Origin: Pseudonocardia sp. MH-G8
GTDB taxonomy: Bacteria; Actinomycetota; Actinomycetes; Mycobacteriales; Pseudonocardiaceae
Direction: 5' to 3'
Length of the DNA stretch: 64,000 nt
Assembly (NCBI RefSeq): GCF_002262885.1
Contig: NZ_NKYF01000009.1
Location: 237,041 to 301,040 of the forward strand
Below the pieces are notes generated by a model that was not told the DNA's origin, did no database searches, and worked only from the letters and a program-made list of their open reading frames with translations. Every line of letters starts with the position of its first letter. Within the stretch, counting starts at the first letter, position 1. Of this stretch, positions 49,068 to 57,725 are shown one piece after another. The position numbers and the translations under genes were made by a program.

Positions 49068-50298
49068 TGCAGCCTGCGCTGACCAGGCAGCACGCCGCGA
49101 TGATCGCCGAGACCAGGCCCGTGCCCGACGTGCCGCTGAGCACGGAGGCGAACACGACGGGCGCGAGGCCCGCGCCGATGCCCGCGATCTGGTAGCCCAG
49201 GGACGCGCCCGTGTAGCGGGACCCGGTGGGGAACAGCTCGCTGTAGAGGGCGCCCAGCGGCCCGTGCAACGCGGCGTGCACCACGCCCTGGCCGACCACG
49301 ACGGCCAGCACCAGCAGCGCCGTCGATCCGCTGTCGATCATCGGGAACATCAGGAAGCTCCAGCAGGCCATCAACACCGCGCCGGTGATCATGACCGGGC
49401 GGCGGCCCACCTGGTCCGACAGCGCCGAGTACCCGATGACCCCGAGGATCGCGACGACCGAGGAGATCGTCAGCGCGTTCAGGACCGTCTGGCGCGAGAA
49501 GCCGGCCTGCACGGCGTAGGAGATCAGGAACGTGGTCAGCGTGCCCTGCGCGACGAACGAGCCGAACCCGACGCCCACCGAGAGGGCGAGCGTGCGCGGG
49601 TGGTTGCGGAGGATCTCCATCAGGGGCGAGCGCTTCGGCCGGACCGTCGCGGCGGCGAACACCGGTGACTCCTCCACCTTCGCCCGCACGAACAGGCCGA
49701 TCCCCAGCAGCACCGCGCTCAGCAGGAACGGGATCCGCCAGCCCCACGTCAGGAACTGCTCCTCGCCGCTGACGGCCGCGGCGAGCGCCAGCACCAGCGT
49801 CGAGAGCACCATCCCGCTCGGGCCACCCGAGTTGGCGAAGCTCGACCAGAAACCCCTGCGGCTGGTGGCGTGCTCGGCCGACATCAGCACCGCGCCGCCC
49901 CACTCGCCGCCGACGGCGATGCCCTGCGCGACGCGCAGCACGATGAGCAGGATCGGGGCGAGCGCTCCGACCTGCGCGTAGGTCGGCAGCAAGCCGATGA
50001 GCACGCTGGCCACGCCCATCAGCGTCATGGTCAGGACCAGCATCCGCTTGCGGCCGAGCCGGTCGCCGAAGTGGCCGAACAGGATCCCGCCCAGCGGGCG
50101 GGCGAGGTAGCCGGTGGCCAGCGTGCCGAAGCTGGCGATCGTGCCGACCAGGGGATCGAGGTCGGAGAAGAACACCCGGTTGAACACCACCGCCGACGCG
50201 GTGGCGTAGAGCAGGAAGTCGTAGTACTCGATGACGCTGCCGAGGTAGCTGGAGAGCACCGCCCGGCGCAGCTGGGTCTGGGGACGTGGTCCGCTCAT
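48997..50298 (-). CDS. MFS metabolite:proton symporter (MHS family)
   Basis: A 433-residue transporter with twelve predicted helices. MHS hallmarks are SSYLGSVIEYYDFLLYATASA, (SYLGSVIEYYDFLLYATASA), ARPLGGILFGHFGDRLGRKRML, RVAQGIAVGGEWGGAVLMSAE and SALSDQVGRRPVMITG. Relatives carry shikimate, citrate, ketoglutarate or aromatic acids. A GGAAACCTGTCA element lies 59 bases upstream, repeated before the CoA-ligase operon across the MarR gene, so it probably imports the substrate of that operon. Confidence 0.9.
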   Translation of the reverse strand: MSGPRPQTQLRRAVLSSYLGSVIEYYDFLLYATASAVVFNRVFFSDLDPLVGTIASFGTLATGYLARPLGGILFGHFGDRLGRKRMLVLTMTLMGVASVLIGLLPTYAQVGALAPILLIVLRVAQGIAVGGEWGGAVLMSAEHATSRRGFWSSFANSGGPSGMVLSTLVLALAAAVSGEEQFLTWGWRIPFLLSAVLLGIGLFVRAKVEESPVFAAATVRPKRSPLMEILRNHPRTLALSVGVGFGSFVAQGTLTTFLISYAVQAGFSRQTVLNALTISSVVAILGVIGYSALSDQVGRRPVMITGAVLMACWSFLMFPMIDSGSTALLVLAVVVGQGVVHAALHGPLGALYSELFPTGSRYTGASLGYQIAGIGAGLAPVVFASVLSGTSGTGLVSAIIAACCLVSAGCIIALGETSHRDLSDERIEREPAA

Positions 50299-50356
50299 GC
50301 GGGTGGCCTCTCTGCCAAGGCGGGGGTGTGCCCGCGATCCGCTGCGGCGAATGTAG

Positions 50357-50368
50357 GGAAACCTGTCA
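50357..50368 (-). promoter_or_regulatory. GGAAACCTGTCA element, MHS-gene copy
   Basis: Twelve-base element (extending to GGAAACCTGTCACTG) upstream of the MHS transporter. An identical copy lies before the CoA-ligase gene at 50889. Candidate binding site of the MarR protein encoded between them. Confidence 0.6.
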
Positions 50369-50404
50369 CTGCCGTCAACGCGACGGATGATGTGGATCCG
50401 GCTG

Positions 50405-50842
50405 CTACTGGGCGGGGCCGTTCGCCAGCGCGGTGCGGCAGCGGTTGAGGTAGTCGCGCAGGGCGGTGCGTTCGGGAGCGGCCAGGTCGGCGAGCATCTG
50501 TTCCTCGAGTGCGCGAACCTGGGGCTCCACCCGCTCGAGCAGGGCTTGGCCGGTGGGGGTCAGGCTGATCAGCAGGCGGCGGGCGTGGCGGGGGTCGCGG
50601 TGGCGGGTGATGAGCTCACGGCGTTCCAGTGCGGTGACGAGGTCGCCCATGGACTGCGGGGTGACGAAGGCGTTGCGGGCCAGCTCGGCGCTGGTGAGGT
50701 CGGCGCGGCGGGCCAGGACGGTGAGCGCGGTGTACTGCAGCGCGGTGGTGCCCGATGGGCGCAGCAGGTCGTCCAGGTGGGCCCGCACCGCGAGTTCCAC
50801 CTGCTTGACGGCGTAGAGCAGCGACGGCGCCGCACGATCCAC
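50405..50842 (-). CDS. MarR-family transcriptional regulator
   Basis: A 145-residue winged-helix repressor: SLLYAVKQVELAVRAHLDDLL dimer helix (SLLYAVKQVELAVRAHLDDL), TALQYTALTVLARRADLTSAELARNAFVTPQSMGDLVTALERRELI helix-turn-helix and wing with RDPRHARRLLISLTPTG. GTG 50842 with GGGGGTG upstream is a better start than the long upstream frame. It lies between the MHS transporter and a divergent acyl-CoA operon; both have a GGAAACCTGTCA element. MarR proteins in such settings respond to aromatic or acyl-CoA pathway intermediates. Confidence 0.88.
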   Translation of the reverse strand: MDRAAPSLLYAVKQVELAVRAHLDDLLRPSGTTALQYTALTVLARRADLTSAELARNAFVTPQSMGDLVTALERRELITRHRDPRHARRLLISLTPTGQALLERVEPQVRALEEQMLADLAAPERTALRDYLNRCRTALANGPAQ

Positions 50843-50888
50843 GGCGCACCCCCATCTTGTCGGCCCGGCTACAACAGAGTATGAGTAA

Positions 50889-50900
50889 GGAAACCTGTCA
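50889..50900 (+). promoter_or_regulatory. GGAAACCTGTCA element, CoA-ligase copy
   Basis: Second exact copy, ending three bases before the GGAGGGGG ribosome site of the CoA-ligase gene, preceded by TATGAGTAA. A repressor here would cover the promoter or initiation region. Confidence 0.6.
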
Positions 50901-50915
50901 TTGGAGGGGGGACAC

Positions 50916-52454
50916 GTGAGGACGGTGGACGCAGCCGCCGGGCTCGGCAGTTGGCCGGCCCGGCGTGCCCGGATCGACCCGGACCGCCCCGCACTCGTCG
51001 AGGGCGAGCGCACCCTGACCTACGCGGCGCTGGCGCAGCGCACCGCCCGGCTCGCCGGCGCGCTCGCCGGGTTGGGCGTGCGCCGGGGGGACCGCGTCGC
51101 CTACCTCGGTGTCAACGCCGTCAGCGTGTTCGAGACCTTCTTCGCGACCTGGTTGCTGGGCGCCATCGCGGTGCCTTTGAACCACCGGCTCGCCGGCGCC
51201 GAGATCCGCTACATGCTCGCCGACGCCGGCGCCTCCGTGCTGGTCCACAGCGCCGACGCCGACCGGTTGCTCGGGTCCGCGCAGCCGTTGCCCGAAGGCG
51301 TGCGGCACGTGCTCGCCGTGCCCGGGGAGTACGAGGCCGCGCTCGCGGGCGCGGAGCCGCTCGCGCAGCCGCCCGCCGTGGACCTGGACGCGCCCGCGAT
51401 CCTGCTCTACACCTCCGGCACCACCGGCAGACCCAAGGCCGCCGTGCTCACCCACGGGAACCTGACCTGGAACACGATCAACCAGCTGGCCCACGTCGAC
51501 GTGCTGTCCACCGACCGGGCACTGTGCATCGCGCCGCTGTTCCACTGCGTCGGGCTCGGGCAGGTCACGCTGCCGACGCTGTTCAAGGGCGGCAGCGTGG
51601 AACCGCTGCCCGCCTTCGACCCGGGCGCCGTGCTCGCCCGGATCGCGCAAGCGCGGATCACCAGCTTCTCGGCGGTGCCGACGATGCTGCAGATGATGGT
51701 CGAGCACCCGTCGTGGGACGCGGTGGACCTCGGCTCGCTGCACACGGTGCTCTACGGCGGCTCGCCCGTGCAGGAACGCGTGGCACGGGCCTGGCTCGAG
51801 CGCGGGGTGCGGGTGCGTCAGGGCTACGGCATGACCGAGGCGTCCCCCGGCGTCTACATGGAGCCCCGCGACGGCGGCGCGGAGCACCCGGTGTCCGTCG
51901 GCGTCCCGCACTTCTACACCGACGTCGCGATGCTGCGCGACGGCGAGGTGGGGCCGCTCGCGGGCGAACCGGCCGAGCTGCTGGTCCGCGGGCCGCACGT
52001 GTTCGCCGGCTACTGGCAGCGGCCGCAGGAGACCGACGACGTGTTCGTCGACGGCTGGTTCCGCTCCGGTGACGTGCTGCGCGTGCGCGACGGCGGCCGG
52101 GCCGAGGTCGTCGACCGCGTCAAGGACGTGATCATCTCCGGCGGCGAGAACATCTACCCGGCCGAGGTCGAGGCGGTGCTCGTGCAGCTCGACGACGTCG
52201 CGGACGCCGCGGTGGTCGGCGTTCCGGACGCCCGGTGGGGCGAGGTCGGCGTCGCCTACGTGCAGCCGCGCCCCGGCGCCGTGCCGCCCGAGGCGCAGCT
52301 GCGCGCCCACCTGGAGGCCCACCTCGCCCGTTTCAAGATCCCGAAGTACGTCGAGCTCGTCGACGCGCTGCCCCGCAACGCCACCGGCAAGGTCCGCCGC
52401 GTGGAGCTGCGGGAGCGGGCGGCGACGACCGTTCTCCCGGAAGGACCCGCATGA
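50916..52454 (+). CDS. acyl-CoA synthetase (FadD/feruloyl-CoA-ligase type)
   Basis: A 512-residue AMP-forming ligase: ILLYTSGTTGRPKAAVLTHGN (YTSGTTGRPKAAVLTHGN), APLFHCVGLGQVTLPTLFKGG, RQGYGMTEASPGV, GWFRSGDVLRV, DRVKDVIISGGENIYPAEVE and LPRNATGKVRR with the catalytic Lys. The subgroup includes 4-coumarate/ferulate and fatty-acid ligases; the neighbouring crotonase and MarR regulator fit an aromatic-acid or short acyl substrate. GTG 50916 follows GGAGGGGG by five bases. First of five coupled genes. Confidence 0.9.
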   Translation: MRTVDAAAGLGSWPARRARIDPDRPALVEGERTLTYAALAQRTARLAGALAGLGVRRGDRVAYLGVNAVSVFETFFATWLLGAIAVPLNHRLAGAEIRYMLADAGASVLVHSADADRLLGSAQPLPEGVRHVLAVPGEYEAALAGAEPLAQPPAVDLDAPAILLYTSGTTGRPKAAVLTHGNLTWNTINQLAHVDVLSTDRALCIAPLFHCVGLGQVTLPTLFKGGSVEPLPAFDPGAVLARIAQARITSFSAVPTMLQMMVEHPSWDAVDLGSLHTVLYGGSPVQERVARAWLERGVRVRQGYGMTEASPGVYMEPRDGGAEHPVSVGVPHFYTDVAMLRDGEVGPLAGEPAELLVRGPHVFAGYWQRPQETDDVFVDGWFRSGDVLRVRDGGRAEVVDRVKDVIISGGENIYPAEVEAVLVQLDDVADAAVVGVPDARWGEVGVAYVQPRPGAVPPEAQLRAHLEAHLARFKIPKYVELVDALPRNATGKVRRVELRERAATTVLPEGPA

Positions 52455-53257
52455 CCGACGAGCACGTCCGCCCGTTGCTCCCACCCACCCTTCAGGTGCA
52501 GCGGCACGGCGCGGACCGGGAGATCGCCGTGTTGCGCCTGGCCCGCGCGGCCAAGCGCAACGCCCTGGACGACGCCACCGTGCTGGGCATCGAGTCGTTC
52601 TTCACGACCCTGCCCTCGGAGGTGCGCGTGGTCGTGCTCGCCGCGGACGGGCCGCACTTCTCCGCCGGGCTGGACCTCTCCGAGCTCGTCGAGCGCGACG
52701 CGTTCTCCGGGATCGCGCACTCGATGATGTGGCACCGCGTGTTCGAGCGGATGGAACGCGGGCGGGTGCCGGTGATCGCGGTGCTGACCGGTGCGGTGAT
52801 CGGCGGCGGCCTGGAGCTGGCCTGCGCCGCGCACGTGCGGGTGGCCGAGCCGAGCGCCTTCTACGCTCTGCCGGAGGGGCAGCGTGGGCTCTTCGTCGGC
52901 GGCGGGGCGTCGGTGCGGCTGCCGCGGCTGATCGGCACCCACCGGATGGCGGACATGATGCTCACCGGCCGGGTGCTCGACGCCGAGGAGGGTCAGGCGC
53001 TGGGCATCACGCAGTACCTCGCCGACCGGGGTGAGGGGCTCACCCTCGCGCTGGAACTGGCCGCGAAGGTGGCCGCCAACTCGCCGGTCACGAACTTCGC
53101 CGTGTTGCAGGCGCTGCCGCGCATCGCCGAGGCCGCCCCCGACCAGGGGTACCTGATGGAGGCGCTGATGGCGGCCGTCTCCGGCGCGGACGCCGAGGCC
53201 CAGGACCGGATGCGGGCGTTCCTGGAGGGCCGCGGCGCGAAGGTGAGTCGCGGATGA
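52451..53257 (+). CDS. enoyl-CoA hydratase/isomerase (crotonase) family protein
   Basis: A 268-residue crotonase: LRLARAAKRNALDDATVLGI, the oxyanion-hole strand HFSAGLDLSELVER, and VIAVLTGAVIGGGLELACAAHVRVAE with YALPEGQRGLFVGGGASVRL. The acidic catalytic position corresponds to the EGQRG segment. It would hydrate an enoyl-CoA produced from the ligase product, or act as a hydroxycinnamoyl-CoA hydratase-lyase. ATGA overlaps at both ends couple it to its neighbours. Confidence 0.88.
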   Translation: MTDEHVRPLLPPTLQVQRHGADREIAVLRLARAAKRNALDDATVLGIESFFTTLPSEVRVVVLAADGPHFSAGLDLSELVERDAFSGIAHSMMWHRVFERMERGRVPVIAVLTGAVIGGGLELACAAHVRVAEPSAFYALPEGQRGLFVGGGASVRLPRLIGTHRMADMMLTGRVLDAEEGQALGITQYLADRGEGLTLALELAAKVAANSPVTNFAVLQALPRIAEAAPDQGYLMEALMAAVSGADAEAQDRMRAFLEGRGAKVSRG

Positions 53258-55167
53258 CGACCCCGGATGCCCGCATCGGGGAGTACCTGACCTTCCTGGA
53301 GCGCGAGCACGGGCGCTCGTTCGGCTCCTACACCGACCTGCACCGCTGGTCGGTCACCGACCTCGACGGGTTCTGGTCCTCGATCGCGCAGTTCGCGGAG
53401 GTCCGGTTCGCGACGCCGCCGCGCGCCGTGCTCGGCCGCCGCGAGATGCCGGGCGCCGAGTGGTTCCCGGGGGCCACCCTCAACTACGCCGAGCACGCCC
53501 TGCGCGGCCCGGGCGAGGACATCGCGGTGATCGCCCACTCGCAGACCCGCGACCCCGTCCGGTTGACCTGGGACGCGCTGCGCGACCAGGTGGCCAGGGC
53601 GCGGGCCGGGCTCGTCCGGCTGGGCGTGCGCCGCGGCGACCGGGTGGTGGCCTACCTGCCCAACATCCCCGAGACGTTGGTGGCCTTCCTCGCGACGGCG
53701 AGCCTCGGGGCGGTGTGGGCGAGCTGCGCCCCGGAGTTCGGCGCCCGCAGCGTGGTCGACCGGTTCGGGCAGGTCGAGCCGCGGGTGCTCCTGGCCGCGC
53801 CGGGCTACCGCTACGGCGACCGCGACGTCGACCGAACGGGCGAGGTGGCCGCGATCCGCGCGGGCCTGCCCACCGTCGAGCACGTGGTGGCGGTGCCCTA
53901 CGGCGCAGGTGAGCTCCCCGGCACGCTGCCGTGGGCGGAACTGCTCGCCGGGCCGGGCGAACCCGGTGCCGACCCCGTCCCCTTCGACCACCCGCTGTAC
54001 GTGCTGTTCTCCTCGGGCACGACCGGGCGCCCGAAGGCGATCGTGCACGGCCACGGCGGGATCCTGCTCGAGCACCTGAAGAACCACGCCCTGAGCTGGG
54101 ACCTCGGGCCCGGCGACCGGATCCTCTGGTTCTCCACCACCGCGTGGATGATGTGGAACGCATTGGTGTCCGGATTGCTGGTCGGCGCGTCGGTGGTGCT
54201 GGTGGACGGCAACCCGCAGCATCCCGACCTCGGCATGCAGTGGCGGCTGGCCGGCGAGACCGGCGCGACGCTGATGGGCGCGAGCCCCGGTTTCCTGATG
54301 GCCTGCCGGGCCGCAGGCCTCACCCCGGGGCGCGACCACGACCTGTCGCGGCTGCGCCAGCTCGGCGCCGCCGGCAGCCCGTTGCCCGCCGAGGGCTACC
54401 GCTGGGTGGCCGAGCAGCTCCCCGGCGTCCTGCTCAACGTCGGCAGCGGCGGTACCGACGTCTGCTCCGGGATCGTGCAGGGCGGGCCGTGGCAGCCGGT
54501 GTGGCCCGGGGAGATCTCCGGGCCGGCGCTGGGCGTGGCGGCCGAGGCCTTCGACGAACGCGGCCGGCCGGTGGTCGGAGAGCTGGGCGAGCTGGTGATC
54601 ACCCAGCCGATGCCGTCGATGCCCGTCGGCTTCTGGGGCGACCCGGACGGGCGCCGCTACCGCGACGCCTACTTCGCCACCTACCCGGGCGTGTGGCGCC
54701 ACGGTGACTGGGTGCGCTTCTCCGCGCACGGCAGCTGCGTGGTCACCGGACGCTCCGACGCCACGCTCAACCGGGGTGGCGTGCGGCTGGGCACCGCCGA
54801 GTTCTACCGCGTGGTGGAGGAGCTGCCGGAGGTGGCCGACAGCCTCGTGGTGCACCTGGAGGACGCGGCAGGCGGGCCGGGGGAGCTGTTGCTGTTCGTG
54901 ACACCGGCCGACGGCGTCGTCCTGGACGACGCCCTGCGCGCCCGGATCGCGGGCGAGCTGCGGGCGGCGCTGTCGCCGCGGCACGTGCCGGACCGGGTGC
55001 TCGCCGTGCCGGTCGTGCCCCGCAACCGGACCGGGAAGAAGCTGGAGCTGCCGGTGAAGAAGATCCTGCGAGGGGCGGCCGTCGACGACGTCGCCGGCCG
55101 CGACGTGCTCGCCGAGCCCACCGCGCTCGACGCGTTCGTCGCCCTGGCGGCGGGGAGGACGGCATGA
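53254..55167 (+). CDS. acetoacetyl-CoA synthetase
   Basis: A 637-residue AMP-forming enzyme of the acetyl-/acetoacetyl-CoA synthetase branch: LHRWSVTDLDGFWSSIAQFA at the N-terminus, WFPGATLNYAEHAL, VLFSSGTTGRPKAIVHGHGG, WFSTTAWMMWNALVSGLLVG, VGSGGTDVCSGI, GRSDATLNRGGVRLGTAEFY and the C-terminal VPRNRTGKKLELPVKKIL. The combination of SGGTDVCS and ELPVKKIL is typical of acetoacetyl-CoA synthetase, which activates acetoacetate (or related keto acids). ATGA overlap with the crotonase and with the next gene. Confidence 0.87.
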   Translation: MTTPDARIGEYLTFLEREHGRSFGSYTDLHRWSVTDLDGFWSSIAQFAEVRFATPPRAVLGRREMPGAEWFPGATLNYAEHALRGPGEDIAVIAHSQTRDPVRLTWDALRDQVARARAGLVRLGVRRGDRVVAYLPNIPETLVAFLATASLGAVWASCAPEFGARSVVDRFGQVEPRVLLAAPGYRYGDRDVDRTGEVAAIRAGLPTVEHVVAVPYGAGELPGTLPWAELLAGPGEPGADPVPFDHPLYVLFSSGTTGRPKAIVHGHGGILLEHLKNHALSWDLGPGDRILWFSTTAWMMWNALVSGLLVGASVVLVDGNPQHPDLGMQWRLAGETGATLMGASPGFLMACRAAGLTPGRDHDLSRLRQLGAAGSPLPAEGYRWVAEQLPGVLLNVGSGGTDVCSGIVQGGPWQPVWPGEISGPALGVAAEAFDERGRPVVGELGELVITQPMPSMPVGFWGDPDGRRYRDAYFATYPGVWRHGDWVRFSAHGSCVVTGRSDATLNRGGVRLGTAEFYRVVEELPEVADSLVVHLEDAAGGPGELLLFVTPADGVVLDDALRARIAGELRAALSPRHVPDRVLAVPVVPRNRTGKKLELPVKKILRGAAVDDVAGRDVLAEPTALDAFVALAAGRTA

Positions 55168-56042
55168 CGCGCGTGGCCGTGATCGGCACCGGGGTGATCG
55201 GGGCGAGCTGGACGGTGCACTTCCTCGCCCAGGGCCTGGACGTGGTGGCCAGCGACCCGGCACCGGACGCCGAGGAGCGGCTGCGCGAGGCGGTCGGCGC
55301 CCACGAGCGGTTGACGTTCACCGCCGACCCGGGGGAGGCGGCGGCCGCGGCCGACTTCGTGCAGGAGAACGCCCCCGAGCGCCCCGAGGTCAAGAACGCG
55401 CTGTTCGCGACGCTCGACGCCGCGGCCCGCCCGGAGGTCGTGCTGGCCAGCAGTTCCTCCACCCTCCTGCCGAGCGCGATCGCCCGCGCCTGCACGCGTC
55501 ACCCGGAGCGGGTGGTCGTCGGGCACCCGTTCCACCCGCCGCACCTGGTGCCGCTCGTGGAGGTCGTGCCGGGCGAGGCCACGGCCGAGGCCGCCATGGA
55601 GGCCGCGATGGCGTTCTACACGGCCGTCGGCAAGAAGCCGGTCCGGTTGCGCCGGGAGCTGCCCGGCCACCTGGCCAACCGCCTCCAGGCGGCCTTGTGG
55701 CGGGAGGCGTACGCGCTGGTGCAGAGCGGCGCGGCGAGCGTCGCGGACGTCGACACGGCCATCGCGTACGGCCCGGGTCTGCGCTGGGCGCTGCTCGGGC
55801 CGCTCGCCACCCAGCACCTGTCCGGAGGTGCGGGCGGTCTCGGGCACGTGCTCGCCCACCTGGGCCCGCCCACGGAGGCGATCTGGCGCGACCTCGGCGA
55901 GCCGGACATGACGCCCGAGTTCGTCGCCGACCTGGTGGCGGGTGTCGAGGAGGAGCTCGACGGCGCCGACCCGGTCGCGCTCACCGCCCGCCGCGACGCC
56001 GCGCTGCGCGCCGTGCTCGCCGCCAAGACCGATCTTCCCTAG
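55164..56042 (+). CDS. 3-hydroxyacyl-CoA dehydrogenase family, carnitine-dehydrogenase-like
   Basis: A 292-residue NAD-dependent dehydrogenase. It begins VAVIGTGVIGASWTVHFLAQGLDVVASD with ADFVQENAPERPEVK and VLASSSSTLLPS; the catalytic His is in VVGHPFHPPHLVPLVEVV and the closing block is AIAYGPGLRWALLGPLATQHLSGG. These spellings (QENAPER, GPGLRWA, HLSGG) match L-carnitine 3-dehydrogenases more closely than 3-hydroxybutyryl-CoA dehydrogenases. With acetoacetyl-CoA synthetase beside it, it may oxidise a 3-hydroxy acid whose keto product is then activated. ATGA overlap with the preceding gene. Confidence 0.8.
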   Translation: MTRVAVIGTGVIGASWTVHFLAQGLDVVASDPAPDAEERLREAVGAHERLTFTADPGEAAAAADFVQENAPERPEVKNALFATLDAAARPEVVLASSSSTLLPSAIARACTRHPERVVVGHPFHPPHLVPLVEVVPGEATAEAAMEAAMAFYTAVGKKPVRLRRELPGHLANRLQAALWREAYALVQSGAASVADVDTAIAYGPGLRWALLGPLATQHLSGGAGGLGHVLAHLGPPTEAIWRDLGEPDMTPEFVADLVAGVEEELDGADPVALTARRDAALRAVLAAKTDLP

Positions 56043-56051
56043 GAGCCCGCG

Positions 56052-56933
56052 TTGGACCTCACGACCCTCGACATCCCCTCCTTGGACGCCATCGACGTGC
56101 ACGTGCACGTCGAGCAGGACAGCCACGGCTGCTTCGCCCTCGACCAGGAGCTGATGGACGCCTCCGCGGCGTACTTCCGCTCCGGTCAGGACCGCACCCC
56201 GACGGTCGCGGCGATCGCCGAGCACTACCGCGAGCGGAACACGGCGGCGGTCGTGTTCACCGTGGACGCGTCCGCCGCGTCCGGGCACCCGGCGCTGTCC
56301 AGCGAGGAGATCGCCGACCTCGCCGCTGCACACCCCGACGTGCTGATCCCGTTCGGCTCGGTGGACCCGCACGCCGGGAAGGCGGCGGTGGCGCGGGCCC
56401 GGCGGCTGGTCACCGAGCACGGGGTGCGCGGGTTCAAGTTCCACCCGAGCATGCAGGCGTTCGAGCCGAACGACCAGCGCTTCTACCCGCTCTACGCGGC
56501 GATCGCCGAGCTGGGCGTCCCGGCGCTGTTCCACACCGGCCAGACCGGTATCGGCGCGGGCCTGCCCGGCGGTCACGGCATCAAGCTGCGCTACTCGGCA
56601 CCGATGCTGCTCGACGACGTGGCCGCCGACTTCCCGGAGCTGACGATCGTGATGGCGCACCCGTCGGTGCCGTGGCAGGACGAGGCGATCTCCATCGCCA
56701 CGCACAAGGCGAACGTCTACATCGACCTGTCCGGCTGGTCGCCGAAGTACTTCCCGCCGCAGCTCGTGCGTGCGGCGAACAGCCTGCTGAAGCACAAGGT
56801 GCTGTTCGGCTCCGACTTCCCGGTGATCACCCCGGACCGCTGGCGCGCGGACTTCGAGAAGCTGGAGATCAAGGACGAGGTGCGCCCGCTGATCCTGAAG
56901 GAGAACGCGGTGCGGATGCTGGGTCTGGGCTGA
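56052..56933 (+). CDS. amidohydrolase-2 (ACMSD-type) metal-dependent hydrolase/decarboxylase
   Basis: A 293-residue TIM-barrel protein of the amidohydrolase 2 family: metal ligands in IDVHVHVE, GFKFHPSMQAF, PALFHTGQTG, TIVMAHPSVPWQDEAI and the essential Asp in LFGSDFPVITPDRW. The family includes ACMSD and gamma-resorcylate decarboxylases as well as lactone or ester hydrolases. TTG 56052 is the start, with AGGAG six bases before it. Last gene of the acyl-CoA operon; its 3' end overlaps the convergent isomerase gene by 65 bases. Reaction unknown. Confidence 0.8.
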   Translation: MDLTTLDIPSLDAIDVHVHVEQDSHGCFALDQELMDASAAYFRSGQDRTPTVAAIAEHYRERNTAAVVFTVDASAASGHPALSSEEIADLAAAHPDVLIPFGSVDPHAGKAAVARARRLVTEHGVRGFKFHPSMQAFEPNDQRFYPLYAAIAELGVPALFHTGQTGIGAGLPGGHGIKLRYSAPMLLDDVAADFPELTIVMAHPSVPWQDEAISIATHKANVYIDLSGWSPKYFPPQLVRAANSLLKHKVLFGSDFPVITPDRWRADFEKLEIKDEVRPLILKENAVRMLGLG

Positions 56934-57720
56934 GCGCTGCGGCCACGCGCGCAGCGTCGAGGTCGCGCCGCACCTGCTCCGCCACGTCGACGGCCGTGTC
57001 CGAGTACTGACCGGACAGACAGACCGGGCCGCTCCAGCCCATGCGCTCCAGCTGCGCGAAGGCTGCCGACCAGTCGGCGCGCCCCTGCGGGCCCGGCACG
57101 AACCACGGCTTCCAGCCACCACCCACGGTGCCTGCCGGTGGATCGGTCCGGACGTGCACGACGTTCTTGAGGTTCACGATCGCGAGCCGATGGGCGACCA
57201 GCTCCAGGGTGACGGCGGGGTCGTCGCCGGCGAGCGCGTCGTGTGCGGCGTCCCAGACCACGCGGAAGTGCTCGACGGGGAGCCCGTCGAGAAGCTGCAG
57301 GACGCCCAGGGCCGAGGAGACGTAGCGCCCGTGGTGCGGCTGCACCCCTACCTGCACGCCGTAGCGCTCGGCGAGCGGCGCGGCTGCCTCCAGCTGCGCC
57401 CGGACGCGGCACACCGACGCCGCGTACCCGTCCGGCCCCAGTTCGGCCATGGTCCTGATGAGCGGCACGCCCGCGGCGCGGCAGGCGGCGAACACCGGCT
57501 CGTCGAGGCCGGCGGCGATGCTGATCACTTCGACCCCGTCGGCGCGCAGCCGCTCGACGAAGGCGGGCAGGCGCTCCTCGGCGTTCGCGGGGGTGACGTG
57601 CGCGCTCTCGCGGACCGGGACCTCGGCACCGGTGAAGCCGAGGCCGGCGACCAGCGGACCCAGCTCGTCGGCGGGGAGCGCGGACCAGGGCTTGGTGAAG
57701 ACGGACCAGAGAAGGGTCAT
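56869..57720 (-). CDS. sugar phosphate isomerase/epimerase (xylose-isomerase-like TIM barrel)
   Basis: A 283-residue TIM barrel: LWSVFTKPWSALPADELGPL, LGFTGAEVPVRE, VEVISIAAGLDEPVFAACRAA, GVQVGVQPHHGRYVSS, FRVVWDAAHDALAGDDP and LAIVNLKNVVHVR. The H-x-G, D-x-A-H-D and N-L-K metal-site positions match AP-endonuclease-2 fold epimerases. It ends the minus-strand sugar operon, six bases after the permease. Probably interconverts a keto sugar or inositol-like intermediate. The last 25 residues (Pro/Ser-rich) overlap the amidohydrolase gene and may be dispensable. Confidence 0.78.
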   Translation of the reverse strand: MTLLWSVFTKPWSALPADELGPLVAGLGFTGAEVPVRESAHVTPANAEERLPAFVERLRADGVEVISIAAGLDEPVFAACRAAGVPLIRTMAELGPDGYAASVCRVRAQLEAAAPLAERYGVQVGVQPHHGRYVSSALGVLQLLDGLPVEHFRVVWDAAHDALAGDDPAVTLELVAHRLAIVNLKNVVHVRTDPPAGTVGGGWKPWFVPGPQGRADWSAAFAQLERMGWSGPVCLSGQYSDTAVDVAEQVRRDLDAARVAAALSPDPASAPRSPSGSAGAPRP

Positions 57721-57725
57721 GGCTG

